Assembly (NCBI RefSeq): GCF_003313335.1
Contig: NZ_QMHP01000005.1
Location: forward strand, 186,001-250,000
Direction: 5' to 3'
From: Pedobacter zeaxanthinifaciens
GTDB lineage: Bacteria; Bacteroidota; Bacteroidia; Sphingobacteriales; Sphingobacteriaceae
Length of the DNA: 64,000 bases
The stretch's first letter is position 1. Each line of letters begins with the position of its first letter. The translations under genes and the position numbers were made by a program. Under the pieces are notes generated by a model that was not told the DNA's origin, did not search any database, and saw only the letters and a list, made by a program, of their open reading frames with translations. Positions 18,127 through 25,547 of this stretch are shown here, piece by piece.

Positions 18127-19284
18127 TTGAAAATCATCCAAATTTGTGCCGCCTATAAACCCGCCTACGTATATGGTGGCCCTACCATGTCGGTAGCTAA
18201 ACTAGCGGAGGAACTTACAAGTGCTGGTACAGACGTACTCATGTTAACCACTACCGCTAACGGCGCTGCTGAACTTGATGTTCCGGTAGGCACACTGCAG
18301 GTGGTAGATGGCGTTAATGTCTATTATTTCAAGCGACTCACAAAAGACCATACCCATTTCTCTCCATCGCTTTTACGGTTCTTACACCAACAAATTAAGC
18401 AACATAAAACCGCAGCAAATCCAACTAAACTGATCGTTCATATTCATGCGTGGTGGAACTTAGTTTCTATTTTTTCCTGCTTCATTGCCAAATGGCACGG
18501 TGTTAAAGTGGTACTTTCACCCCGGGGAATGCTAACTAGCTACACGTTAAATAACCGAAACTCAAAAGTTAAAGATATTTTACATGCGGTGATTGGGAAA
18601 AGGCTATTAGCCTACGCCCACATACACGCTACCAGCAAAAAGGAAGAAGAAGATGTTCTTCAAAATTTCGAAACTAAAGGCATAACAATAATTCCAAACT
18701 TTGTTGCCCTATCGCAGCAATCTTATGAAAAAAAGCAAATTGATGATAAAAGATACGATTTGCTTTTTTTATCTAGAATTGAACAAAAAAAAGGCCTTGA
18801 ACTTCTTTTTGAAGCCTTAAGCAAGGCTGATATCCCTTGGTTGCTTAACATAGCCGGTACCGGCGAAGAAAATTATGTGAAGCAACTACAAGAACTGGCC
18901 ATTTCCCTTGGCATCGCTGATAACATTAAATGGCTTGGCCATATCAATAACGAACATAAATTTGAGCTTATCGCTAAGCACGATGCGCTAGTACTAACTT
19001 CTTACAATGAAAATTTTGCCAATGTCGTAATTGAGAGTTTAGCTATGGGCACACCGGTAATCATTAGCAATCAGGTTGGTCTGGCTAACTATGTAAGTGA
19101 TAAGCAACTGGGCTGGGTGACCAACTTAAACACTGCTGAAATCGCCAGCACACTAATTAATTCCTTCGTAGCAGTGGAACTTCGAAAGCAAATTCGCGAT
19201 AATGCGCCTTCAATCATCAAAAAAGATTTTGAAGTGAATAACTTAACGGCACAATATCGCAGCATGTACCAGCGCTTATTTTAA
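18127..19284 (+). CDS. Glycosyltransferase family 4, XrtY-locus type
   Basis: 385 residues from a TTG start (MKIIQICAAYKPAYVYGGPT). The glycine-rich N-terminal loop GGPTMSVAKLAEEL, the HIHAWWNL acceptor segment, LFLSRIEQKKGLELLFEAL at the donor domain and ENFANVVIESLAMGTPVI (E-x7-E) define GT4. It heads a four-gene block with a GT2, an exosortase and a WcaF-like acetyltransferase. A GT4 partner is a known neighbour of exosortase Y, and this gene is the best candidate by position (inference). No membrane helices. Confidence 0.87.
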   Translation: MKIIQICAAYKPAYVYGGPTMSVAKLAEELTSAGTDVLMLTTTANGAAELDVPVGTLQVVDGVNVYYFKRLTKDHTHFSPSLLRFLHQQIKQHKTAANPTKLIVHIHAWWNLVSIFSCFIAKWHGVKVVLSPRGMLTSYTLNNRNSKVKDILHAVIGKRLLAYAHIHATSKKEEEDVLQNFETKGITIIPNFVALSQQSYEKKQIDDKRYDLLFLSRIEQKKGLELLFEALSKADIPWLLNIAGTGEENYVKQLQELAISLGIADNIKWLGHINNEHKFELIAKHDALVLTSYNENFANVVIESLAMGTPVIISNQVGLANYVSDKQLGWVTNLNTAEIASTLINSFVAVELRKQIRDNAPSIIKKDFEVNNLTAQYRSMYQRLF

Positions 19285-19296
19285 TATATTTGTACC

Positions 19297-20154
19297 ATGC
19301 ACAAAGCTTTTAGCTTTATTATTCTTACTTTCAATGAAGAGCAACACCTGCCTCGTTTGCTTTCGTCTATCAAAGCATTAAATGCACCTATTTTCATATT
19401 AGATTCTGGCAGTACAGATCATACGCTTGAAATTGCTGAATCGTATGGTGCAACCGTAAAAGCACATCCATTTGAAAACCACCCAAAGCAGTGGGATTAC
19501 GCCATTAAAACATTTGAAGTAACTACCCCCTGGACCATCGGTTTGGATGCGGATCAAATTGTAACTCCTGAGCTATTTGAATTGCTTAAAAATTTTAACG
19601 AGGATAGTTACAAAGACACCGACGGGATTTACTTTAACCGTAAAAACTTCTTTAAAGGAAAGTGGATCAAGTATGGTGGTTACTATCCAAAATACTTGCT
19701 TAAAATGTTCCGTACCGGCGTTGGCTTTTCTGATACTAACGAGAATATGGACCATCGTTTTGTAGTGCCGGGCAAAACAGCCATCTGGAAAAAAGGGCAT
19801 ATCCTCGAAGAAAACCTTAAAGAAAACGAAATCAGCTTTTGGATTGCCAAACATAATAGATACAGTGATTTAGTGGCGCAAGAGGAAATTGAGCGCATGA
19901 ATGCCCTAAGGCAGCAAACTACTCAACCTAAATTTTTCGGCGACCCCTACCAACGCATGGCCTTTTTAAAAAGAATGTGGTGGAACATGCCCCGCTTTGT
20001 TAGGCCATTTCTTTATTTTACCTATCGGATGATTTTTCAACTAGGCATATTTGATGGCAAAACGGGTATCATTTTTCATTTCCTGCAAGGATTTTGGTTC
20101 CGTATCATTGTAGATATCAAAATTGAAGAGCAACTAAAAAAATCCCGCAAGTAA
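19297..20154 (+). CDS. Glycosyltransferase family 2 (WaaE/KdtX-like)
   Basis: 285 residues with SFIILTFNEEQHLPRLLSSI, LDSGSTDHTLEIAESYGA and LDADQIV carrying the DxD metal site, which places it in the GT2 subgroup that includes lipopolysaccharide core beta-glucosyltransferases. RKNFFKGKWIKYGGYYPKY is a conserved acceptor-side segment of that group. A hydrophobic C-terminus (~230-270) suggests membrane association. Its TAA overlaps the exosortase ATG by one base. Confidence 0.88.
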   Translation: MHKAFSFIILTFNEEQHLPRLLSSIKALNAPIFILDSGSTDHTLEIAESYGATVKAHPFENHPKQWDYAIKTFEVTTPWTIGLDADQIVTPELFELLKNFNEDSYKDTDGIYFNRKNFFKGKWIKYGGYYPKYLLKMFRTGVGFSDTNENMDHRFVVPGKTAIWKKGHILEENLKENEISFWIAKHNRYSDLVAQEEIERMNALRQQTTQPKFFGDPYQRMAFLKRMWWNMPRFVRPFLYFTYRMIFQLGIFDGKTGIIFHFLQGFWFRIIVDIKIEEQLKKSRK

Positions 20155-20726
20155 TGCCGCAATTAAAAAAAATCTGGGCTGATCCCTATCTTAAATTTGT
20201 GATATCATTTGTTGGGCTTTACCTGATCTTTAATTATTTCAACGAATTTTATATTGGCATTACTGCAAAAGGAGGATTTTATAGTGCGTTTTTAGATGAA
20301 CACCTCAACTATATCAATTGGTCGCGTAGTTTTTTGCTTAATAGCGCTGCTGCAATACTTCGAGCTTTTAACTATACAGTAGTTACCAATGATACAGAAC
20401 TTTTAGTTGTTGGTAAAGGAGCAATCAGGTTAATTTACACTTGTTTAGGCTATGGCCTAATGAGCGTATTTGCTGCATTCTGTTTATCTTTCCCGCCACC
20501 GTTCAAACATCGTTTAATTTTCCTCGTAGCGGGCTTGTTATTCATCCAGCTCGTTAATATCCTACGGTTTGTTTTACTTCCTTTATTTTGGGATAGGAAA
20601 CATCCATTCCTTGGTATGGACCATCATGACCTATTTAACATCATCATCTACCTACTTCTATTTGGAATATGCTATCTTTGGATAAAATATTCAATTAAGG
20701 CTACAAATGCTAAAAACGCAGCTTAG
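20154..20726 (+). CDS. xrtY: Exosortase family protein, XrtY-like
   Basis: 190 residues with about five hydrophobic helices. The three exosortase signature residues are all present: Cys97 in IYTCLGYGLM, Arg138 in NILRFVLLP, and His157/158 in MDHHDLFNI. Exosortases are membrane transpeptidase-like proteins that recognise C-terminal sorting signals and usually sit in exopolysaccharide loci. Its size and surroundings (Wzy-like protein, GT4, GT2, WcaF-like) fit the XrtY group of Sphingobacteria. No protein in the window has an obvious sorting tail. The start overlaps the upstream stop (TAATG) and the end overlaps the next gene by 20 nt. Confidence 0.8.
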   Translation: MPQLKKIWADPYLKFVISFVGLYLIFNYFNEFYIGITAKGGFYSAFLDEHLNYINWSRSFLLNSAAAILRAFNYTVVTNDTELLVVGKGAIRLIYTCLGYGLMSVFAAFCLSFPPPFKHRLIFLVAGLLFIQLVNILRFVLLPLFWDRKHPFLGMDHHDLFNIIIYLLLFGICYLWIKYSIKATNAKNAA

Positions 20727-21261
20727 GAAAGATTTTGATAGAAAAGGGTTTGATCCAGGTGCTTCGTCTTTAAAAATTTTACTTTGGTATTTTACCAGTG
20801 TAGTATTTATTAGATCAGGCATCATTCCTTTCAGCAGCGTTATTGTCCTTATCCTGAAATTATTTGGCGCCAAAATTGGAAAAGATGTACGCATCAAACC
20901 GGGCATTTATATTCATTATCCTTGGAAACTTTCCTTAGGCGACCATTCGTGGCTGGCAGAATGCAGAATAGAAAATTTAGCTCCAGTAGCTATAGGAGCA
21001 AATGCCTGCGTTTCTCAAAAAGCAATGTTGCTCACCGGAAATCACGATTATACCTCGGCTAACTTCGATTTAATTACAAAACCAATTATTTTAGAGGAAG
21101 GCACCTGGGTTGGCGCAAATGCAACGGTTTGCCCCGGAGTTACATTAAAATCACATGCTGTACTAACAGTTGGTTCTATTGCAATGAAAGATTTAGAACC
21201 TTACAGCATTAACAAAGGCAACCCAGCTGTTAAAGTAAAGGATCGAATAATCAAAGGCTAG
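20707..21261 (+). CDS. WcaF-like hexapeptide acetyltransferase
   Basis: 184 residues. The N-terminal membrane-proximal region (LKILLWYFTSVVFIRSG) followed by hexapeptide repeats from ~60, the LTGNHDYTSANFDLITKPI loop and WVGANATVCPGV is the pattern of colanic-acid acetyltransferase WcaF and related enzymes. His of GNHDY is the probable catalytic residue. It overlaps the exosortase gene by 20 nt, so translation is coupled. It likely O-acetylates the locus polysaccharide or its precursor. Confidence 0.87.
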   Translation: MLKTQLRKDFDRKGFDPGASSLKILLWYFTSVVFIRSGIIPFSSVIVLILKLFGAKIGKDVRIKPGIYIHYPWKLSLGDHSWLAECRIENLAPVAIGANACVSQKAMLLTGNHDYTSANFDLITKPIILEEGTWVGANATVCPGVTLKSHAVLTVGSIAMKDLEPYSINKGNPAVKVKDRIIKG

Positions 21262-21296
21262 TCGAGTTGCATCAAGTGAAAACTTACACTAGCAAC

Positions 21297-21337
21297 TAAT
21301 CCTAATCACTGATACCTGATACCTGATCCCTAATTAA
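21297..21337. repeat. CCTGATACCTGATCCCTAAT-type degenerate repeat
   Basis: A short run of CTAAT/CCTGAT variants lies between the convergent acetyltransferase and obg stop codons. Similar sequence occurs at 24450-24494, 40162-40200 (opposite orientation) and 60531-60591, each next to a gene end. Confidence 0.7.
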
Positions 21338-22329
21338 CTATTAATCGCTTTCCAAAGCAAATCTTTAAGTTCTAGTAAGCCTTGCTGCGCTACCGATGAG
21401 ATAAAAAGATGTGGAATAGCAGGCAATTCTTTTTCCATCTCGTTTTTCAACTCCTCATCTAACATATCCGATTTAGTTACTGCCAAAACGTGTGGTTTCT
21501 GCATCAATTCCGGATTGAACTCCTCCAATTCACGCTTTAAAATTTCGTACTCTTCAGCAATGCTTCTACTGGTATCTGCCGGTACCATGAACAACAGCAC
21601 CGAGTTACGCTCAATATGCCTCAAAAACCTAAAGCCCAAACCTTTTCCTTTGGATGCCCCTTCAATAATTCCTGGAATATCCGCCATTACAAACGACTTC
21701 GAATTACGGTAGGAAACGATACCCAAGTTAGGCACCAATGTAGTAAATGGATAATCTGCAATTTCTGGCTTTGCAGCAGATAAAACCGAAAGCAAGGTAG
21801 ATTTACCGGCATTTGGGAAACCCACTAAACCAACATCAGCCAAAACTTTAAGCTCCAATACCACCCACTCCTCTAATCCAGATTCTCCTGGTTGCGCAAA
21901 GCGTGGTGTTTGTAAGGTGGCACTTTTAAAATGTGCATTACCTAAGCCTCCCCTACCACCGGCAGTTAATATTTTGGTTTCGCCATCCTCAGTAATCTCA
22001 AAAATCACTTCACCAGTTTCCGCGTTTCTAGCAATAGTACCTAGCGGAACTTCTAAAATTTCATCCTTACCCTGCTTACCAAATTTGTGTCCACTTCCGC
22101 CCGCACCGCCATCTTCGGCAATAATATGCTTGCGATACTTCAAATGCAGTAAAGTCCAAAATTGCGCATTACCTTTTAAAATGATGTGTCCACCCCTGCC
22201 ACCATCACCACCATCAGGGCCGCCCATAGAGGTGTGCTTATCACGGTGCAAATGTGCAGAGCCCGCTCCGCCCTTACCTGAGCGACAGCAGATTTTCACA
22301 TAATCAACAAAATTTGAACCTTGAGACAT
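21334..22329 (-). CDS. obg: GTPase Obg
   Basis: 331 residues. The glycine-rich Obg fold spans ~8-158 ([23 protein letters not shown]), followed by a P-loop GTPase: G1 GFPNAGKS at 170-177, G3 DIPG, and TKSD as the G4 base-recognition motif. The variable C-terminal OCT domain is absent, as in many Bacteroidota. It binds the 50S ribosomal subunit and links growth to GTP and stress signals. Transcribed towards the acetyltransferase gene with only a repeat-filled gap between them. Confidence 0.97.
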   Translation of the reverse strand: MSQGSNFVDYVKICCRSGKGGAGSAHLHRDKHTSMGGPDGGDGGRGGHIILKGNAQFWTLLHLKYRKHIIAEDGGAGGSGHKFGKQGKDEILEVPLGTIARNAETGEVIFEITEDGETKILTAGGRGGLGNAHFKSATLQTPRFAQPGESGLEEWVVLELKVLADVGLVGFPNAGKSTLLSVLSAAKPEIADYPFTTLVPNLGIVSYRNSKSFVMADIPGIIEGASKGKGLGFRFLRHIERNSVLLFMVPADTSRSIAEEYEILKRELEEFNPELMQKPHVLAVTKSDMLDEELKNEMEKELPAIPHLFISSVAQQGLLELKDLLWKAINS

Positions 22330-22558
22330 TTTAAATTACGATTTTAGATTTACGAAATACGATTGTGAGTAGGCTATATTGTTTTATTGCTGAAATTTGG
22401 AATGTTACTCAATTGGCCAATTCTAAATTTCTTTGTGTTCTTTGCGTCTTCGTGATAAACCTTAATAAAAACAAACATCCGCAAAAATAACTAATGTATT
22501 TTATACGGATGTTAGTCATCAGCTAATTTCAAATCATCAAATTAGCTAATTAAATAGG

Positions 22559-23128
22559 TTAGTAGCTATCGATAACCTCACAAAGGTTACCAAAAATTAC
22601 TTCAATTTCGCCAATACCATTTACCTTAACCAATTTACCTTGGCCTTCGTAGTATGGTAAAACATGGATAGTTTTGTTAAAATACTCGTCAATGCGCTTT
22701 TTTAGTTTTTCGGCATCATCATCAGGTCTACCGCTAATTTTATGGCGCTCGGCAATACGGCGGGTCAACTCATCCTGATCAACATCAAGTGCAATTACAC
22801 CATCAATTTTAGCTGATTTGCCTTCCAAGAACTTGTCCAATTCCTCTGCTTGAGGTACTGTACGAGGAAATCCATCAAAAATAAATCCTTTTGCATCAGG
22901 ATTTTTGTCTACTTCCTCCTCCAACATAGCAATAGTAATGCTGTCAGGTACTAATTCACCATCAGCAATCAATTTGCTTACTTGTTGACCTAGTGGAGTT
23001 TGGTTTTTGATGTGTCCGCGGAATAAATCGCCGGTGGAGATGTGCACTAACTGATATTTATCAATTAATTTTTGAGATTGGGTGCCTTTGCCTGCTCCCG
23101 GAGGCCCAAAGAGAACTAAATTGAGCAT
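22559..23128 (-). CDS. adk: Adenylate kinase
   Basis: 189 residues: P-loop GPPGAGKG (8-15), STGDLFR NMP-binding region, DGFPRT (85-90) and a short LID (KISGRPDDDAEKL), the form without the zinc-finger LID. It interconverts AMP + ATP and 2 ADP in the cytoplasm. The gene is preceded by tRNA-Arg on the same strand, whose intrinsic terminator ends only ~22 nt before the adk ATG. A 229-nt gap with no recognisable gene separates it from obg. Confidence 0.97.
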   Translation of the reverse strand: MLNLVLFGPPGAGKGTQSQKLIDKYQLVHISTGDLFRGHIKNQTPLGQQVSKLIADGELVPDSITIAMLEEEVDKNPDAKGFIFDGFPRTVPQAEELDKFLEGKSAKIDGVIALDVDQDELTRRIAERHKISGRPDDDAEKLKKRIDEYFNKTIHVLPYYEGQGKLVKVNGIGEIEVIFGNLCEVIDSY

Positions 23129-23150
23129 TTAAGTTTATCTTTAAAAATTA

Positions 23151-23180
23151 AAAGCCTTCCCGCTTGGGCGGCAAGGCTTT
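23151..23180 (-). terminator. Intrinsic terminator after tRNA-Arg
   Basis: Arms AAAGCCTT (23151-23158) and AAGGCTTT (23173-23180) with an inner CCGC/GCGG stem form a 12-bp hairpin; on the minus strand it is followed by TTTTAATTTTT. It lies between tRNA-Arg and adk. Confidence 0.85.
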
Positions 23181-23193
23181 ACCTAATTGTTTG

Positions 23194-23267
23194 TGCTCTC
23201 GTAGGGATTCGAACCCCAAACCTTCTCATCCGTAGTGAGATGCTCTATCCAGTTGAGCTACGAAAGC
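23194..23267 (-). tRNA. tRNA-Arg (anticodon ACG)
   Basis: The minus strand folds as a canonical 74-nt tRNA: acceptor GCTTTCG/CGAGAGC with discriminator A, anticodon stem TCTCA/TGAGA enclosing loop CTACGGA, whose bases 34-36 are ACG, and the T-arm GGTTCGAATCC. The ACG anticodon, with A34 probably edited to inosine, reads CGU/CGC/CGA arginine codons. No CCA is encoded. Confidence 0.96.
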
Positions 23268-23422
23268 ATTTCCGTATTGCTAACGGAATGCAAAAGTAAT
23301 GTTTCAAATTTATATTCGCAATTTTTTTATTGCAAAAATTTAAATAAAGTATTGCAATAGCCCTATCTATTTGAAAATCAAATACCGTGCTACTATCCAA
23401 CTAAAGCCCCGCCATCCGCTTT

Positions 23423-23443
23423 ATCCCGAACTAGCGTCGGGAT
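23423..23443. repeat. ATCCCGA...TCGGGAT palindromic repeat
   Basis: A 7-bp inverted repeat with a 7-nt loop, followed by a second imperfect copy (GCCCGCTACTGTCGGGT). A related CCCGAA/TTCGGGA stem is at 52663-52678. It lies in the 665-bp gene-free gap between tRNA-Arg and the peroxiredoxin. Confidence 0.6.
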
Positions 23444-23540
23444 GCCCGCTACTGTCGGGTTTAATTTACAACAACCCGTGCCATGTACAAACTTTGATAA
23501 ACTGCTAAAAAAACGGACAGTGGTTTGCACTAAAGCTTAG

Positions 23541-23681
23541 AAATATCTTAGCGCTCTTAGCGAAAACTCTTCTTCCCTCCGCAGAAAAAAATAAACGCAA
23601 AGTACACGGAGCTGCGCAAAGCCACGCAAAAGAAAACCTCAAGACTCAACAAAAAATATCTTAGCGCTCTTAGCGAAAACT
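23541..23681. repeat. Two direct copies of an AT-rich 28-bp unit
   Basis: The same 28 bases (AAATATCTTAGCGCTCTTAG then CGAAAACT) occur at 23541-23568 and 23654-23681; both are followed by related CCGCAGAAAAAA / CTGCGGAAAAAA tails and GCAAAGTACA. The 83-codon minus-strand frame through here is an artefact of this repeat. Confidence 0.75.
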
Positions 23682-23770
23682 TCCTTTCACTCTGCGGAAA
23701 AAATAACTGCAAAGTACAAACAGCAACGCTGCCTAACGACTTATGTAAAATGGTGCAAAGGTTTAAGTAA

Positions 23771-23890
23771 GCTAAACCCGATTGAAGCGAAAATACTTTT
23801 TGTTGCACTTTTTTTCAACTTCTTAAGTTTTAAAAACTTACGAAGTTTTAGTACCACAGATTACAAAAATATTGAAGCGAAAAGCGGGGC
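23771..23890. repeat. Dispersed element, copy 1 (CCCGATTGAAGCG ... GAAGCGAAAAGCGGG)
   Basis: An element of ~120 bp bounded by TAAACCCGATTGAAGCG and ATTGAAGCGAAAAGCGGGG, with internal TTTTTGT/ACAAAAA inverted arms. A second copy with the same ends but a different centre is at 36771-36870. CCCG/CGGG form the outer inverted ends. No coding capacity, consistent with a small non-autonomous element. Confidence 0.6.
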
Positions 23891-23932
23891 ATTACACTAA
23901 ATAGCAGCACCAAAACTGCTTTTCAAAACTTT

Positions 23933-24394
23933 TTATCCAGCAACCACCTTATTGATCGCAGCGAAGTCAGGCAAATTACCTGCATCTTCCAAAACTTCAG
24001 CATAGGCAATCTTACCTTCTTCATCAATTACAAAGGCAGCACGCTTAGCAATACCTTTCATGCCTAAAAAATCTTCATACAATGCGCCGTAAGCGGCTGC
24101 AGCCTCTTTGTTAAAATCAGACAGCAAAGGAAACTGATAAGCCTGCTCTTCCTTGAATTTACCTAACGTAAACGGAGAATCAACAGAAACACCCAAAACC
24201 TGTGCATTTAAGCCTTCATAGTATCCGAAATTATCTCTCATGGTACAAAGTTGCGTGGTGCAAACTCCGGTGAAAGCCAGTGGAAAAAAATGAAGAACCA
24301 CTTTTTTGCCTTTAAAATCGCCTAGTGAAACTTCTTTAAGTTCCGTGCTCTTTAACTTAAAATCTGGAGCCTGAGCTCCTACTTGTAATGACAT
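23933..24394 (-). CDS. Peroxiredoxin (AhpC/TSA, Bcp/AhpE-like)
   Basis: 153 residues in a thioredoxin fold. FPLAFTGVCTTQLC contains the peroxidatic Cys45 in the T-x2-C motif, and Cys50 five residues later could be the resolving cysteine as in PrxQ/Bcp enzymes. It reduces H2O2 and organic peroxides in the cytoplasm (no signal peptide). Single gene; flanked upstream by the RmlD-like gene on the same strand with a 79-nt repeat-containing gap. Confidence 0.92.
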   Translation of the reverse strand: MSLQVGAQAPDFKLKSTELKEVSLGDFKGKKVVLHFFPLAFTGVCTTQLCTMRDNFGYYEGLNAQVLGVSVDSPFTLGKFKEEQAYQFPLLSDFNKEAAAAYGALYEDFLGMKGIAKRAAFVIDEEGKIAYAEVLEDAGNLPDFAAINKVVAG

Positions 24395-24449
24395 CTATTT
24401 TAATTGTTAATGGTTAATATTCGAGGGTTGTTTGAGGTTTTGCGTCAAT

Positions 24450-24494
24450 TAACTAACTACTAATACCTAGTTCCTAACCCCTAGTCCCTATCTC
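24450..24494. repeat. CCTAATACCTAGTTCC-type degenerate repeat
   Basis: A run of ACTAATACCTAGTTCCTAACCCCTAG variants overlaps the last codons and stop of the RmlD-like gene on the minus strand. Same family as 21297-21337 and 60531-60591. Confidence 0.7.
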
Positions 24495-25394
24495 CTTACT
24501 CAACTGCCGACTGACCAAGGCCAATCCCTCCTCAAAACTATGTGGTTGATACTGCAATTCAGTCATTGCTTTGTCTAAAATAAAACCCGTCTTTTTAGGC
24601 CGCTTAGCTTCTTGCCCCAAGCTGTCCGAGCTTATTTCTTTCATCACACTAGCATCCAAACCCCAAAAATCCGCTACTTTTTTAACCAGTTCCGCCACTG
24701 TCATCATATCTTTTCCAGAAATGTGAAAAACTCCAGTTGCGCTATGTTTAACCGCCAGCAGGCAAGCATCCGCTAAATCCTCAGCTAAGGTAGGCATACG
24801 CCATTGGTCGTTCACAACGTTGATTGGCTTAGCTGCTTCCAGTGCCTCCTTTGCCCAAAGCACAATATTACTACGGCTCATATCATTTAAAATACCATAA
24901 ACTAAAATAGTGCGGATAATTGTCCAACTACCTTTCATTTGCTTGGTTAAATTCTCAGCAGCCAACTTACTCTCGCCATAATAACTTACTGGGTTAGCGG
25001 CATCGTCTTCTTTGTAAGGCCCCTTCAAGCCATCAAACACAAAATCTGTAGACAAATAAATGAAATGAATACCCATTTTTTCGCAAAGCGATATGAGGTT
25101 AGCCGTGGCATCCACGTTAGTTTCCCAGCAAGTTTCACGGTTGGTATGGCAAACGTCCACATTGGTAATTGCAGCAGTGTGTATTACAACATCTGGCCGA
25201 TATTGCTGTAGCACCGCAGCTACCTGACCTTGATTCAAAATATCCATCGTTTCATACACATACCCTTCCTTAACAGGGTATTTGTTTTTGCCACGGTTGG
25301 TCGCAATAAGTTCCACCTCCGGATGGTGTAAGATTTGTTGCGTTATTTTTTGCCCTAAAAGGCCGTTGCTACCAGTAACTAACACTCTTTTCAT
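24474..25394 (-). CDS. RmlD-like NAD(P)-dependent sugar-nucleotide reductase (extended SDR)
   Basis: 306 residues. The N-terminal Rossmann motif VTGSNGLLGQ (6-15), HTAAITNVD, STDFVFDG and the catalytic YYGESK (Y-x3-K) identify the dTDP-4-dehydrorhamnose reductase group of extended SDRs. It is not next to rmlA, rmlB or rmlC, so a dTDP-rhamnose role is uncertain; stand-alone RmlD-like proteins occur widely. The last codons (KEIGTRG) and stop lie in a degenerate repeat, so the C-terminus may have been altered by it. Confidence 0.85.
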   Translation of the reverse strand: MKRVLVTGSNGLLGQKITQQILHHPEVELIATNRGKNKYPVKEGYVYETMDILNQGQVAAVLQQYRPDVVIHTAAITNVDVCHTNRETCWETNVDATANLISLCEKMGIHFIYLSTDFVFDGLKGPYKEDDAANPVSYYGESKLAAENLTKQMKGSWTIIRTILVYGILNDMSRSNIVLWAKEALEAAKPINVVNDQWRMPTLAEDLADACLLAVKHSATGVFHISGKDMMTVAELVKKVADFWGLDASVMKEISSDSLGQEAKRPKKTGFILDKAMTELQYQPHSFEEGLALVSRQLSKEIGTRG

Positions 25395-25481
25395 GACAGC
25401 TAAAATATATTTTTAACGCCGAATTCACGCCATAAAATTATATCGGCCAATCACCCTATATTAAATTTAGGGCGAAAATTA

Positions 25482-25512
25482 TTGCAGACGCATAGTACTA
25501 AAAATATCTTTG
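25482..25512 (+). promoter_or_regulatory. Promoter with -33 TTG and -7 TATCTTTG
   Basis: TTG at 25482-25484 and TATCTTTG at 25505-25512 (perfect TAnnTTTG) are separated by 20 nt, the Bacteroidota housekeeping promoter layout. Transcription would begin near 25519, upstream of the lipoprotein ATG at 25548. This excludes the longer reading frame that begins at the TTG. Confidence 0.6.
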
Positions 25513-25547
25513 TAATAACTCTACTAATAATTTTTAAACTAAAACCT

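Noticed and set aside
23557..23808. 83-residue minus-strand reading frame
   Set aside because: It reads through two direct repeat copies in a gene-free gap; its sequence reflects the repeats, with no plausible start signal or domain.
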